Assembly: GCA_016839705.1 (NCBI GenBank)
Contig: JAEOTR010000081.1
Span: forward strand, 1-41,153
Reading direction: 5' to 3'
Length of the DNA: 41,153 nucleotides
Source: Promethearchaeota archaeon
GTDB taxonomy: Archaea; Asgardarchaeota; Lokiarchaeia; Sigyniarchaeales; SOKP01
In this document: positions 7,610 to 16,676 of the stretch, one piece after another
How positions within the stretch are numbered: position 1 is the first letter of the stretch
Layout of the letters: every line of letters begins with the position of its first letter
Notes under the pieces: generated by a model
What the model saw: only the letters and a program-made list of their open reading frames with translations
Told to the model about the DNA's origin: nothing
Database searches by the model: none
Translations under genes and position numbers: made by a program

Positions 7610-9427
7610 TTAAATCCAAAAGAGTAATCCTCGAAAATTAACAAAGGATAAGATAAAATTCCCTGCTATAATAAACAATGTGATGAACCGTAATGAATTT
7701 AATATAATTTTCTTAGTCTTTTTCTTTTCATCATATCGGTAATCATAGGAAATTTCAATTTTACTTCCCTCTGGTAATGTTTTCTGTTCAGGAAGATTTA
7801 AAGAAACTGTATCTTTAAAACCATCCCCAATTTTATCAATTAATTCATATTTTTCTTCTGCAAGAATAATTCTGCTCGAATTGTCAAATCTTGATTGATC
7901 ATCCATGATAATTTCTATAGAATTTATTTTCTCAACACGATATTCTGATAATTCGTAATCTTTTTCCTCTTTTGTAAAATAGAATTTTTCCCTCTTCTTT
8001 TTTATTGATTTGTAATCCTCTCCAATACCCCAATTTAAAAGCTCTTTAACAATCCTATCCCCATCAAATATGGGTAAAGGTAACATGTTAAACAATGTGA
8101 TGCTAAATGCAATAACAAAAAGCCATAGTAGTTCTCTTAACCAAAATTCTGGCCAAAAGCTAGTAAAGAATTTTGCTACATCATTTTTATGCATGTAATA
8201 AGAGTAAGTAGAAATTCCAACGACTACTCCCGTAACATTAACATTGAGTGTGTAGTTTTCTGTATCCATACTTAGAGTTAAATTCTGTAAATCATACACA
8301 GTCAGTGCCTTATCTAAGGTATCCCCCTTTGTTTGATTGATGGGAACACCATTGATTTTATTAATTTTTAATCCTTCTGTTAAAGTTGTATTGAAATTAT
8401 TTCCGCCCTCACTTTCGCTATAAATTTTAGTTATATGTAAAGTTGTATCATTAATGTATTCATATAGAATGCCCGTATAATATCGGGGTCCTAGAGTAAC
8501 GTTTTTTGCATAAAGCACATCAGAAGAAGGACTATATATTTTAAAGGTCAGATTATCCCCGATTGCGCATTTTAAACTAGTTTTATTGGTTAATATATTT
8601 TGAAGAGTTCTTTGCTCATAGTTATCAAGTGTTATATAATCATCATCTAAAGCACCTTTTTTTTTAATAGCTAATATAACATCCCCATTAGCAAGATTTC
8701 CTTCATTGAATCCTCCTTGAGCTTCTGTAAGTACTAAATTTACTTGAGAAACTTGACGATACCATGGGGCAATAATTAAAGGAAATGCTAATAACAAGAT
8801 AAAAGCAATCCCTGCAGTAATTCCGTTAACAAATGTTCCTGCCGCTGCTATTCTTAATCGTGAATTTCGATTAAATTTAATGGAATTTAATTCTCTCTCA
8901 TCAACTTCAACAAATGCTCCAAATCCGATAATGAAAAAGAGTCCTGCACCAAGTACTCCTGTTGATTTAACATCAATTCCATCGGCACTCGCAGCAATAC
9001 CGTGAGCAAATTCATGAGTAGTTACTATGAATAGAAGTGGAAGAATTAAGTAAAAAAGCAATGGGAGATCAATAGTTACTCCAGGAATAAGTAGAACTAT
9101 TGCTTGTTCAGGTCTTGGAGCAACTATAAGGTTAATAAAATTTGCAAAAAAGAAATAAAAGGCATAAATTGTAAAAGAGAATGATACAAAGATTCCTACG
9201 GTCCAAAAAATCTTCCAAAATCTTGGTGTCTTTTTGGAGATCTTTTTAATAAAATTATTTAACTTTTTTGTTTTAAACATTGCGATTAAAGGAAAGAAGA
9301 GATAGGTAGCACCTTTCTTCTTTCTTAATAATAACACCAATACTAAAACAATTAGCCAAAATGATAAAGAAAAAATGAACCAGGGATTAAGAAGAAAATC
9401 TAAGAGTGGATTATTAAATAAGGGCAT
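7610..9427 (-). CDS. Site-2 protease family (M50) membrane metalloprotease
   Basis: Intramembrane zinc protease of 605 residues. Seen: transmembrane segments at about 12-35 and 75-100, then a segment ending in HEFAHG (138-143), the HExxH zinc motif, and a late segment with NMLPLPIFDGDR near 446-457 providing the third zinc ligand aspartate. Between them lies a roughly 220-residue extramembrane region with two PDZ-like stretches. The segment after the NxxPxxxxD motif is a long soluble insertion before a last helix near 580-600. Substrates are unknown; archaeal relatives are predicted regulators of membrane stress. Confidence 0.9.
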   Translation of the reverse strand: MPLFNNPLLDFLLNPWFIFSLSFWLIVLVLVLLLRKKKGATYLFFPLIAMFKTKKLNNFIKKISKKTPRFWKIFWTVGIFVSFSFTIYAFYFFFANFINLIVAPRPEQAIVLLIPGVTIDLPLLFYLILPLLFIVTTHEFAHGIAASADGIDVKSTGVLGAGLFFIIGFGAFVEVDERELNSIKFNRNSRLRIAAAGTFVNGITAGIAFILLLAFPLIIAPWYRQVSQVNLVLTEAQGGFNEGNLANGDVILAIKKKGALDDDYITLDNYEQRTLQNILTNKTSLKCAIGDNLTFKIYSPSSDVLYAKNVTLGPRYYTGILYEYINDTTLHITKIYSESEGGNNFNTTLTEGLKINKINGVPINQTKGDTLDKALTVYDLQNLTLSMDTENYTLNVNVTGVVVGISTYSYYMHKNDVAKFFTSFWPEFWLRELLWLFVIAFSITLFNMLPLPIFDGDRIVKELLNWGIGEDYKSIKKKREKFYFTKEEKDYELSEYRVEKINSIEIIMDDQSRFDNSSRIILAEEKYELIDKIGDGFKDTVSLNLPEQKTLPEGSKIEISYDYRYDEKKKTKKIILNSLRFITLFIIAGNFILSFVNFRGLLFWI

Positions 9428-9491
9428 AAAATTCTATTGTATTTGCTAATCTTTTATTATGTAATTAAAATATGAAGTTAAACTTTTTCTA

Positions 9492-9499
9492 TATATAAA
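9492..9499 (-). promoter_or_regulatory. TATA box for site-2 protease
   Basis: Minus-strand TTTATATA about 65-72 nt upstream of the protease ATG at 9427 is the clearest TATA-like element in this 287-nt gap. It implies a leader of roughly 40 nt. The same gap holds a GGGTACCC palindrome near 9550 whose meaning is unclear. Confidence 0.35.
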
Positions 9500-9714
9500 C
9501 TATATGTTAACAAAAAATTTAACGAGAGGAAAGCAAAGAAATCTTTAGGGGTACCCTTCTAAAAATTGTAAGTTTTGATAATCTTCGTTATTTATTTTAA
9601 CTAAGATTTAAACTCAATGATACGCAAAAAGTAAAACATTTTATTATGGGATTTATATTGTAATATATAGAATAAATATAGATCAGAACAAAATAGTCTC
9701 ATAGAATTATTCAA

Positions 9715-9842
9715 AGCGGGGTGGGCTAGCCTGGTTTATGCCGCAGGGCTCATACCTCGATGAAGTGCGGAAATACAAAAAAATCCGTTCTTTAGAATGA
9801 GAAACCCTGAGATCGTTCGTTCAAATCGAACCCCCGCTACCA
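9715..9842 (+). tRNA. Initiator tRNA-Met(CAT) with one intron
   Basis: Acceptor AGCGGGG (9715-9721) pairs with CCCCGCT (9832-9838), giving the A1-U72 pair of archaeal initiators. The anticodon stem has the three G-C pairs next to the loop (CAGGG/CCCTG), also an initiator mark. Anticodon CAT is at 9751-9753. A 49-nt intron at 9755-9803 sits at the canonical 37/38 position. The T arm is GTTCG TTCAAAT CGAAC. Discriminator A and CCA are encoded (9839-9842); this is the only one of the six tRNA genes here with an encoded CCA. Confidence 0.95.
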
Positions 9843-9983
9843 TTAATTCCTATTATTGGCCTTAGCTTTGTTTATAATAATTACAGTCATGATATTTTGA
9901 AAAAAAGAGGATTTTAATATTACTCCTTTAATAATTACTTCTAAATTAGACGTTAGTTAATTAAAAATTATCAACATTAATAG

Positions 9984-10532
9984 ATGAATCAAATGAGTGA
10001 AAGAACTAGTTTTAAAAGATTTCCGGCAATACACTGTTGGATAAAACATATTACTGAGAGTGAATATGATGAAAAAAAGAATATTTTTCATACAATCTTT
10101 GGAAAGGTTAAAAGGGTTCGGGTTATTGGCACAATAATAGAGAAAAGTGAGGAAATAACCGAAGTTGATGATTATAATTTTGGTTTGGAAGATGATACAA
10201 AAGAAAATGTACAACTGATCTTTAAATTGGACGATGGTACGAGTTTAATTAGAGCAATAATTGATACCGTTGATCCTGAAAATTATAGGAAGTTCAGTTT
10301 AGGTAATATTGTTGATGTTGTTGGTCGTCCTAGGAAAATAGATGATAATTTATCATTATGGATAGAAATTATCAGAAAAGTAGAAGAACCTAATTACATT
10401 TTATTGAGAGAAGCAGAAATAATTAAAAAAATCCAATCAGGAGATATACAGGATATCGAAGTGGTTGCTAATGAAGAACCTGATAATTTGTCGAAGAAAA
10501 TCGATGTAAATAATTTATTTGAAGAGAATTAA
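9984..10532 (+). CDS. RPA32-like single OB-fold protein
   Basis: A 182-residue acidic protein whose centre (about 40-135) has the OB-fold pattern of archaeal RPA-associated proteins: KRVRVIGTIIEKSEE, then FKLDDGTSLIRAIID, then GNIVDVVGRPRK and LWIEIIRKV. This matches the RPA32/Stn1-like partner of archaeal replication protein A and suggests single-stranded DNA binding. A larger RPA-like protein is encoded at 29565-31289 but not beside it. The tail after residue 150 is acidic and probably disordered. Two ATGs (9984 and 9993) are possible starts. Confidence 0.7.
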   Translation: MNQMSERTSFKRFPAIHCWIKHITESEYDEKKNIFHTIFGKVKRVRVIGTIIEKSEEITEVDDYNFGLEDDTKENVQLIFKLDDGTSLIRAIIDTVDPENYRKFSLGNIVDVVGRPRKIDDNLSLWIEIIRKVEEPNYILLREAEIIKKIQSGDIQDIEVVANEEPDNLSKKIDVNNLFEEN

Positions 10533-10714
10533 TCATAATCGAGACTCACGAATTAGGAAAAACACAAGGGGAGCAGTCTAAACCTGGAAGGTTAAAACGA
10601 AAGACAATAATTTATGACTTTTTATACATTTTAATTTTATATTGAATAAAGGAAAAATTTTTTTCTAATGGTTTATTACCTAAATTTAAAGTAAAAAGGA
10701 CTGATGAAAAAATT

Positions 10715-11128
10715 ATGGATCTAAATAGTTACGAGGAGCTTTTAGAAAAAGCATATGAAAAGATTCCGGAAAATGTAAAGCGATCATCAAGATTCGAAAT
10801 CCCAAAAGTAAACCTTAGAATTGAAAGTCGAAATACGTTTATTACTAATTTTAATAAAATTATTAGCACGCTTAATAGAGATGGAAGGCATTTTTTGGGA
10901 ATTTTTTTAAAAACAGCAGGAACAATGGGAGAAATTAGAGGTCAGCAGCTATTTATGAAAGGTCAATATAAGGATCAGGTATTAAATCGATTGATTGAGA
11001 ACTATACAAAAACTTACGTATTATGTAGTATTTGTAAAAAACCCGATACCCAAATTCAGAGAGAAGGGAAGAAAAGTTATTTGAAATGCACCGCTTGTGG
11101 CGCTAGAGAAGAAATTAGGGAAAAATAA
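10715..11128 (+). CDS. Translation initiation factor aIF2 subunit beta
   Basis: Beta subunit of the heterotrimeric aIF2 that carries initiator tRNA to the ribosome. The 137-residue length is usual. Seen: N-terminal helix YEELLEKAYEKIP, the central domain with NFNKIISTLNRD and HFLGIFLKTAGT, and a C-terminal zinc ribbon with CSIC and CTAC (about 107-131). It heads a same-strand cluster with DUF424, NMD3, Rio1 and a KH protein, the usual archaeal grouping. The 180-nt upstream region has a small possible hairpin (10576-10605) but nothing recognisable. Confidence 0.96.
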   Translation: MDLNSYEELLEKAYEKIPENVKRSSRFEIPKVNLRIESRNTFITNFNKIISTLNRDGRHFLGIFLKTAGTMGEIRGQQLFMKGQYKDQVLNRLIENYTKTYVLCSICKKPDTQIQREGKKSYLKCTACGAREEIREK

Positions 11129-11150
11129 TATAATTGGAAAAGATTTATCA

Positions 11151-11447
11151 ATGAAAGTCTATCTTAAAGTTCACTACAATGAAGATAATGCAACTATAGC
11201 TTGTTGTGATGAAGAACTTCTAAATCAAGTCTTTAGAGAGGGGAATTTAAGGATTGAGATATCTAATCAGTTTTTTGGGGGGAAGTTAATAAATCTGGAA
11301 GCCGCTATTAAGGTGTTAAAGGAGGTTTCTTTTTTCAATATAGTGGGGGAGAATATAATAGAAAAAGCGATTGATTGCAATCTATTACCTAGAGATGGTG
11401 TTAGGTTAATAGGTGGAGTTCCAATGGCAATAAAGATGATGTTTTAA
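11151..11447 (+). CDS. DUF424 family protein
   Basis: A 98-residue archaeal protein of unknown function, matching DUF424: ACCDEELLNQVFREG near the start, FFGGKLINLEAAIKVL in the middle, and NIVGENIIEKAI and IGGVPMAIKM at the end. An upstream start at 11097 would overlap aIF2-beta by 32 nt and add a non-conserved extension, so ATG 11151 is chosen. The stop TAA shares bases with the NMD3 ATG (TAATG), so the two are probably translationally coupled. Its steady place beside aIF2-beta and NMD3 suggests a translation role, but that is inference. Confidence 0.85.
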   Translation: MKVYLKVHYNEDNATIACCDEELLNQVFREGNLRIEISNQFFGGKLINLEAAIKVLKEVSFFNIVGENIIEKAIDCNLLPRDGVRLIGGVPMAIKMMF

Positions 11448-12358
11448 TGCCGAATCGATTCTGTGCGATATGTGGAAAAAAAGTAGATAAGGGTTCACCT
11501 CACATTGGAATGTGTCTTAATTGTTATGCAAAAGAACACCCCTTATTCGATTTACCTAATAAATTCACAATAAATGTTTGTAATGATTGTGGAAGTTATT
11601 CCAAAAAAGACGTTTGGTTTGAGCCTTCTGAGGATGACTTATTTTCAATTCTGAGTGAAACAGTCCAAAAATTCTTATTAAACCAACTCCTAAAAAAGGG
11701 TCAAATAGAGCTCTCACATTCATTTAATGAGAGTTCTCTAGAGTACTCCTCAAAAGATTTATTGAAATCTGTAGAAGTAATTATTAATGGGACTTTGAAG
11801 GAAAACCCAAATGTAAAACATCAAATTGCAGTTCAACTAATCTTAAATCACACCTTATGTAGGAATTGTTCTAATATACGGGGAGGTACTTATTTTATAT
11901 CAATTCTACAATTACGATTTAAAGATGACAATCAATATGAATTCATCGATAAAATCTTAGAGGAAATAAATAATTATACTGAAAATCTTTTTAATAAAGA
12001 CCCAAGGCATTACATTTCAAAGGTAGAGGATCAGAAATACGGGGTAGATTTATATCTTAGTACAAATGAATTAATGAATCATATTATCAAATTTCTAAGA
12101 TCTCGTTATCACTTTTTATTAAAAAGAACAAAAAAATTAGTGGGAAGAGACAATCAGAAAGGTAAAAATCTGTACAGGTTAAAGGCTTCAATACAATTCT
12201 TACAAGTAGCCTTAAATGATACCGTGTCGATAAATGATGAGGATTATATTGTTGAAAGAATAACTAAAAGCAAAATAATACTAAGAAGTAAGAGCAATAC
12301 TAAATTGATAAAAGATTATTCTTATTTTTTCAATGAAAAATTTTATCAAAATAAATAG
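11447..12358 (+). CDS. NMD3-like ribosome biogenesis protein
   Basis: Homologue of NMD3, the 60S export and maturation adaptor of eukaryotes. The 303-residue product begins with a zinc-binding region of CxxC pairs: CAIC, CLNC, CNDC (about 6-46) and, later, CRNCSNIRGGTYF near 138-150, which is the family pattern of four CxxC sites. The C-terminal half is the OB/SH3-like part (residues about 190-300). Archaeal NMD3 lacks the eukaryotic export-signal tail, and none is seen. It overlaps the DUF424 stop codon and precedes Rio1. Confidence 0.9.
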   Translation: MPNRFCAICGKKVDKGSPHIGMCLNCYAKEHPLFDLPNKFTINVCNDCGSYSKKDVWFEPSEDDLFSILSETVQKFLLNQLLKKGQIELSHSFNESSLEYSSKDLLKSVEVIINGTLKENPNVKHQIAVQLILNHTLCRNCSNIRGGTYFISILQLRFKDDNQYEFIDKILEEINNYTENLFNKDPRHYISKVEDQKYGVDLYLSTNELMNHIIKFLRSRYHFLLKRTKKLVGRDNQKGKNLYRLKASIQFLQVALNDTVSINDEDYIVERITKSKIILRSKSNTKLIKDYSYFFNEKFYQNK

Positions 12359-12371
12359 AGAGGATTATTAA

Positions 12372-13217
12372 TTGGACGATTTTGATAAGGAATCTGAAGA
12401 GATTGATGATTTCATAGAAGAAAAATCAGAAAAAAAGTTTGATAATAGCATTGATCAATTAGAAAAAAAAGGTATTGATTATAATAGAATTAGAAACATT
12501 GATCAATCAAAGAAAAGGGCAGTCATTGAATCTGTATTTGATGAACGAACGGTATTTAATCTCAATAAACTATTAATAAATGGACCATTAGATCGAGTAG
12601 AAGGTGTTATTTCTGCAGGTAAAGAAGCTAATGTGTATTTAGCATATGATACTGAAGGAAATGAGGTTGCTATCAAAATTTATAAGATTGATAGTAATAC
12701 TTCAAGATGGATGAGAAATTATATTATTGGAGATCCAAGATTTAAAAAAATCCCTCACAATGTTTCAAAAACGATCTTCTTATGGGCAAGTAAAGAATTT
12801 AAAAACCTGAAAAGAGCTTATAAAGTTGGATTGAGTGTTCCCAAGCCAATTTATATAAGAAATAATATTTTAATTATGGAATATATCGGTTTTGAATCTA
12901 TACCTGCTCCATTGTTAAAAGACATAAAAACACCCAAAGAACCGCTTAATCTCTTTTCTGAAATTTTGAATTTTATAAAACAATTATATAATAAAGCAAA
13001 ATTAGTCCATGGGGATCTAAGTGAATTCAACATTTTATATCATAATCAACAACCTGTTATTATTGACATATCTCAGGCGGTCTCTACTCAACACCCTAAA
13101 GCTGAGGTTTATTTAGCCAGAGATATCAAAAATATTTTTAACTTTTTTGATAAGTTAGGAATACAAACATCAAACCCAGAAGATTTCTATTATGATGTGA
13201 TCAATATAGATGTTTAA
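12372..13217 (+). CDS. RIO-type kinase Rio1
   Basis: Atypical kinase/ATPase for late small-subunit maturation. The 281-residue product has the RIO domain: SAGKEANVYLAYDTEG (ATP loop), VAIKIYK with the catalytic lysine, the Rio1-type flexible loop after it, VHGDLSEFNILYH (catalytic loop, HGDLSxxN) and IIDISQAV (metal-binding aspartate). The N-terminal 60 residues are acidic and lysine-rich. The start is a TTG at 12372, 13 nt after the NMD3 stop, with GAGAGGAT as a possible ribosome-binding site; an internal ATG would cut into conserved sequence. Confidence 0.95.
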   Translation: MDDFDKESEEIDDFIEEKSEKKFDNSIDQLEKKGIDYNRIRNIDQSKKRAVIESVFDERTVFNLNKLLINGPLDRVEGVISAGKEANVYLAYDTEGNEVAIKIYKIDSNTSRWMRNYIIGDPRFKKIPHNVSKTIFLWASKEFKNLKRAYKVGLSVPKPIYIRNNILIMEYIGFESIPAPLLKDIKTPKEPLNLFSEILNFIKQLYNKAKLVHGDLSEFNILYHNQQPVIIDISQAVSTQHPKAEVYLARDIKNIFNFFDKLGIQTSNPEDFYYDVINIDV

Positions 13218-13262
13218 AAATTTTAAATACTTCTAAAAGATATTAAAAAGGAGAACCTTTTT

Positions 13263-13820
13263 ATGAGAATTGGAAAAAATAGAATAGCAGTTCTGATCGG
13301 AAAAGATGGAATAAAAAAGACAGAGATTGAAAAAACCCTAGGCGTAACAATCAAAATAGACAGCAAAACCGGTGACTGCGAAGTTAAACCTAGAATAGAC
13401 GACCCTAACTATATCCCTCTTAATGTTTACACTGCGGAAAAAATTGTTAATGCAATTAATAGGGGTTTTAACCCTGATAAAGCTATGAAATTAATGGAGG
13501 AAAATTATGATATGGAAGTATTTAACTTACTTTCAATTTTGGGAAAATCAGAGAAGCACATCAAACGAGTTAAAGGAAGAATAATTGGTAGAAGTGGAGA
13601 AATGAGAAGTGCAATTGAAAGGTTTGCTGAAAGTTTTGTTTCAGTTTACGGTAAAACTGTGTCTGTTATAGCAATCTATGAGGATTTACAAATTGCACGA
13701 AAAGCAATAAATATGTTAATAAAAGGTATGCCACATCATACGGTATTAAAATATTTAGAAAGGAAGTATAATGACAAGAAGAAAGAGCAGTTTAAACAAA
13801 TTTATAAACCAGAATTCTAA
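13263..13820 (+). CDS. KH-domain protein of the Dim2/Pno1 family
   Basis: Ribosomal RNA-binding protein with two KH domains, the archaeal counterpart of eukaryotic Pno1/Dim2, which acts with Nob1 and Dim1 on the 3' end of small-subunit rRNA. The 185-residue product has a first KH with VLIGKDGIKKTEIEKTLGV (GxxG = GKDG) and a second with RIIGRSGEMRSAIERF (GRSG). It follows Rio1 at 45 nt, with a GGAG element before the ATG, and closes the cluster. Its operon partners Rio1 and NMD3 act in the same assembly pathway. Confidence 0.93.
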   Translation: MRIGKNRIAVLIGKDGIKKTEIEKTLGVTIKIDSKTGDCEVKPRIDDPNYIPLNVYTAEKIVNAINRGFNPDKAMKLMEENYDMEVFNLLSILGKSEKHIKRVKGRIIGRSGEMRSAIERFAESFVSVYGKTVSVIAIYEDLQIARKAINMLIKGMPHHTVLKYLERKYNDKKKEQFKQIYKPEF

Positions 13821-13823
13821 AAT

Positions 13824-14192
13824 TTATGATGAAAATGTATCATTACTCATTTTCAAAACTTGATTTCCTAAATCTTTCCCATATATTATTTCTTTTAATT
13901 CAGCTAAAAGATCATCCTGATTTATAATTTTTTCTACGGAATATAGCTCTTTAAATTTCTCCGTTTTGTAGTTTTGAAGGTGAACTTCAAAGCTTTTAAT
14001 GGAATATGAATCATCTTCATGAGATTTAAAGATAACTATACAACGAGGGTAAAGATTTTTCTCTCTCAGGAAAATAGCCCATCCATCATAGTAAATTTCA
14101 GTGTTAAAATAAAAGATATCTCCCCAAAACCGTAATCGATTTAGAATTTCTTCGATTTCATCTTGTATTTCGTGAGAAAATTTGTTATTCAT
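13824..14192 (-). CDS. Hypothetical protein, 122 residues
   Basis: I do not recognise this protein. It is 122 residues, charged, without a signal peptide or transmembrane segment. The middle (about 20-75) alternates hydrophobic and charged residues like a beta-rich domain (FYFNTEIYYDGWAIFL, then RCIVIFKSHEDD), flanked by helices. It is convergent with the Dim2 gene (3-nt gap) and lies 41 nt downstream of ftsZ on the same strand, so it may be co-transcribed with ftsZ. Codon use looks like that of its neighbours. Confidence 0.65.
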   Translation of the reverse strand: MNNKFSHEIQDEIEEILNRLRFWGDIFYFNTEIYYDGWAIFLREKNLYPRCIVIFKSHEDDSYSIKSFEVHLQNYKTEKFKELYSVEKIINQDDLLAELKEIIYGKDLGNQVLKMSNDTFSS

Positions 14193-14233
14193 ACCAATTA
14201 ATTTAACTAGAGGTATAAAAAGGGATATGAAAT

Positions 14234-15340
14234 TTAATCGAATGTAACTTCACTAATATTAAAAATATCATCTGATAAACTTATCTTTGACGGTTTAATA
14301 GTTGTTTGATAAGTTGGTTTATTCATTGAATACCCACTCCCAAAAATTTGAGGAGATTTAATCCCTGTTATCAAAAGCATAACTCTGATAAATCCATCAA
14401 ATTCATCCGAAACCCTAGCACCCCAAATCACCATAGAATCATTCACATCCATTTTTTCAGAAATTTTCTTAGCAACTGAATTTGCTTCTGCGAGTGTCAT
14501 ATCATTTCCTCCACAAATATGAATTAAGGCTCCTTTTGCTCCCTCAATACTTACGTCTAATAAGGGAGTATTCAATGCATCATTAATTGCATCCTCAACT
14601 CGATTATCATTTTTGTTTGATTCACCAACACCCACAATAGCAACACCACCTGTACTTAATATTGTTCTGACATCTGCGAAATCTAAATTGATCAAAGATG
14701 GTAAAGAGATTGTTTCTGTAATCCCTTTTACCATTGTTGCTAAAACTTCATCAGCTACGCTAAATGCTTCAATTATTGGTAAATTAGGGGCAATTTCTAA
14801 TAACCTATTATTATCAATTACTACTAAAGTATCAACGTAACGCTTTAGAAGATTTAAACCTATTTTGGCCTTATCAATACGTCCTATTTCTGTATCAAAT
14901 GGTAATGTCACAACACCTACGACTATTGCTCCTTCTAGTTTTGCTATTTCTGCCACAATTGGGGCGCTTCCTGTACCAGTACCTCCTCCTTCACCACAGG
15001 TAATAAACACTAAATTAGATTCCCTTAAAACTTTGGTTAAATCTTCCCGAGATTCTTCAGCTGCGGCTCTTCCAACTTCTGGATTTCCCCCCGCACCTAA
15101 TCCTTTTGTGAGATTCTTACCAATTAATATTTTAACATGTGACTCAACACTATCTAGATGTTGGCAATCAGTGTTAACTGCTACACATGTTGCTCCTCTA
15201 ATTCCTATCTTCATTAATCTATCAATTGTATTATTTCCCGCGCCACCGCAACCTATAATCTTTATATTAGCATACCCAAAATTTTCTACCGCTGGTCGGA
15301 TTATTTCTCTTTTACGTGCCTTTTTAATAAAAGATTCCAT
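14234..15340 (-). CDS. ftsZ: Cell division GTPase FtsZ
   Basis: Tubulin-fold GTPase forming the division ring. The 368-residue product has the N-terminal nucleotide site IIGCGGAGNNTIDRL (about 28-42), the tubulin signature GGGTGTGSAPIVAE near 118-131, and the T7 synergy-loop region NLDFADVRTIL near 219-229, all intact for polymerisation and GTP hydrolysis. The C-terminal tail is short and ends in a hydrophobic-acidic stretch (DDIFNISEVTFD) that could be the anchor peptide. It is transcribed away from a short region shared with the PLP decarboxylase gene on the same strand. Confidence 0.97.
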   Translation of the reverse strand: MESFIKKARKREIIRPAVENFGYANIKIIGCGGAGNNTIDRLMKIGIRGATCVAVNTDCQHLDSVESHVKILIGKNLTKGLGAGGNPEVGRAAAEESREDLTKVLRESNLVFITCGEGGGTGTGSAPIVAEIAKLEGAIVVGVVTLPFDTEIGRIDKAKIGLNLLKRYVDTLVVIDNNRLLEIAPNLPIIEAFSVADEVLATMVKGITETISLPSLINLDFADVRTILSTGGVAIVGVGESNKNDNRVEDAINDALNTPLLDVSIEGAKGALIHICGGNDMTLAEANSVAKKISEKMDVNDSMVIWGARVSDEFDGFIRVMLLITGIKSPQIFGSGYSMNKPTYQTTIKPSKISLSDDIFNISEVTFD

Positions 15341-15440
15341 AATTTCTCCTTTCAGTCATTTATACTACAAAAAAATAAGAATAAAAAAATTAGAATTAAT
15401 GTATTATTAGGATATTATGTGCTAATAATCATAATTTACC

Positions 15441-16676
15441 TTACATTAAGGAAAAATCCTTATCAAGAATTGGATCAAAGATTGGGATAAAGTTTTCATC
15501 CTTTATAAGAACCATTTTTGGTAAAGGGTAAGGAAAGCGATTTGAAAAAGTTAAACAATAAGCACCAGTGTTAGCTACAAGCACAAATTCTTGCTCTGTT
15601 AAATTTTTGGTAAAAAAGTAGTTCTTTGCTAATACATCTTGGTCCGTAGGAACAATCCCTGCAATTGAAGTCTTGTATTTATGAGGTTCATTAATTTGAG
15701 AAGCATTATAAAACCTCAAAGAACATCGTGCAAATTTTGGACAGATATGATTACCTATATTTAAAAATATCCACCGATTTTCATTCACCTTGACAATTTT
15801 AGTTATAAACATTCCAGAATCTCCAACAAAATATCTTCCCGGTTCAAACGAGATACTGTCAAAGCTAATTCCAGATTTATCTAGTATACTTTTTATATCC
15901 TGAGCAACTTCCTTTAATTTTTTTTGAGGCATTACAGTCGCTTCTGGGAATCCTCCACCTAGATTTATATTCCTTATATTTATATCATGCTTTAATAATA
16001 GATTCAGACTAGTGACCAAAGAACTTATGTTTTTTTCAAATTGATCGATATTGTTCATTTGAGTACCGAAATGGGATAAAATTGAGGTTAGATTAACATT
16101 ATGATAGCTTTCTATTGTTTTTTTGAGAATGTCTATATTATTAGCACTTAAAATCACTCCTAAGTTACTATCATATTTCTGGGAATTTACTCTAATACAA
16201 ATATTTTGAACCCAGTTATATTCTTGGGCTATAGAATTTATTTTCTTGAGATCATTTAAATTGTATACAATTATTTCTTTTACTCTATTTTTAATACTTA
16301 AATCTATTAGGTCTTCTGGTAAATACGGACCACCTATAATTATTTTTTGAGGTGAAAAGCCAACACTCAATGCTAATTTAAATTCTGGTAGACCTACAAT
16401 TTGTGCACCCACACCTTCAGAATTAATAATCTTACAAATATCGGGAAGATAATTAGCTTTCATTGAATAAAAACTTTGGAAATTATCAAAGATTTCATTG
16501 AATACCATATTGAAAGATTTTATATTGTCTCTAATTCTATTTTCAAGGAATACCATCAATGGTGTCTCAAATTTCCTTATCAACTCATCCAGGGGTAATG
16601 AATCGATGATTATTTTTCCATTTTTTCTAATTATATATGGATTTCCTGAGATCTTCTTCATATTTTCATCATTCAT
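15441..16676 (-). CDS. Fold-III PLP-dependent decarboxylase-like protein (LysA/ODC superfamily) with altered active site
   Basis: A 411-residue alanine-racemase-fold protein. The PLP lysine region is present (FYSMKANYLP), as are SHFGTQ, NLGGGFPEA and the phosphate-binding EPGRYFVGDSG. The C-terminal motif that normally reads GPxCxxxD is here GIVPTDQD, so the catalytic cysteine is replaced by proline while the aspartate stays. The region that binds the distal carboxylate in diaminopimelate decarboxylase (SNYNxRPRP) is SNRFPYPLP. It is therefore probably not a standard LysA. It overlaps the upstream glycosyltransferase gene by 8 nt, so the two form an operon; a role in surface-glycan or amine chemistry is possible but unproven. 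Confidence 0.8.
   Translation of the reverse strand: MNDENMKKISGNPYIIRKNGKIIIDSLPLDELIRKFETPLMVFLENRIRDNIKSFNMVFNEIFDNFQSFYSMKANYLPDICKIINSEGVGAQIVGLPEFKLALSVGFSPQKIIIGGPYLPEDLIDLSIKNRVKEIIVYNLNDLKKINSIAQEYNWVQNICIRVNSQKYDSNLGVILSANNIDILKKTIESYHNVNLTSILSHFGTQMNNIDQFEKNISSLVTSLNLLLKHDINIRNINLGGGFPEATVMPQKKLKEVAQDIKSILDKSGISFDSISFEPGRYFVGDSGMFITKIVKVNENRWIFLNIGNHICPKFARCSLRFYNASQINEPHKYKTSIAGIVPTDQDVLAKNYFFTKNLTEQEFVLVANTGAYCLTFSNRFPYPLPKMVLIKDENFIPIFDPILDKDFSLM

Noticed and set aside
9540..9570. GGGTACCC palindrome in the gap before initiator tRNA
   Set aside because: A single 8-nt palindrome without a repeat partner or flanking motif; no support for an operator.
10576..10605. Small hairpin (AACCT/AGGTT within GTCT/AGAC) upstream of aIF2-beta
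   Set aside because: Too short and without C/D boxes or a clear ACA-guided pocket; chance hairpins of this size are expected.
11097..11150. Upstream start for the DUF424 protein
   Set aside because: It overlaps aIF2-beta and adds residues absent from the family; ATG 11151 fits better.
14613..15410. Long plus-strand frames opposite ftsZ
   Set aside because: They are antisense to a fully conserved gene and read as low-complexity proline/serine/isoleucine-rich sequence; shadow frames.
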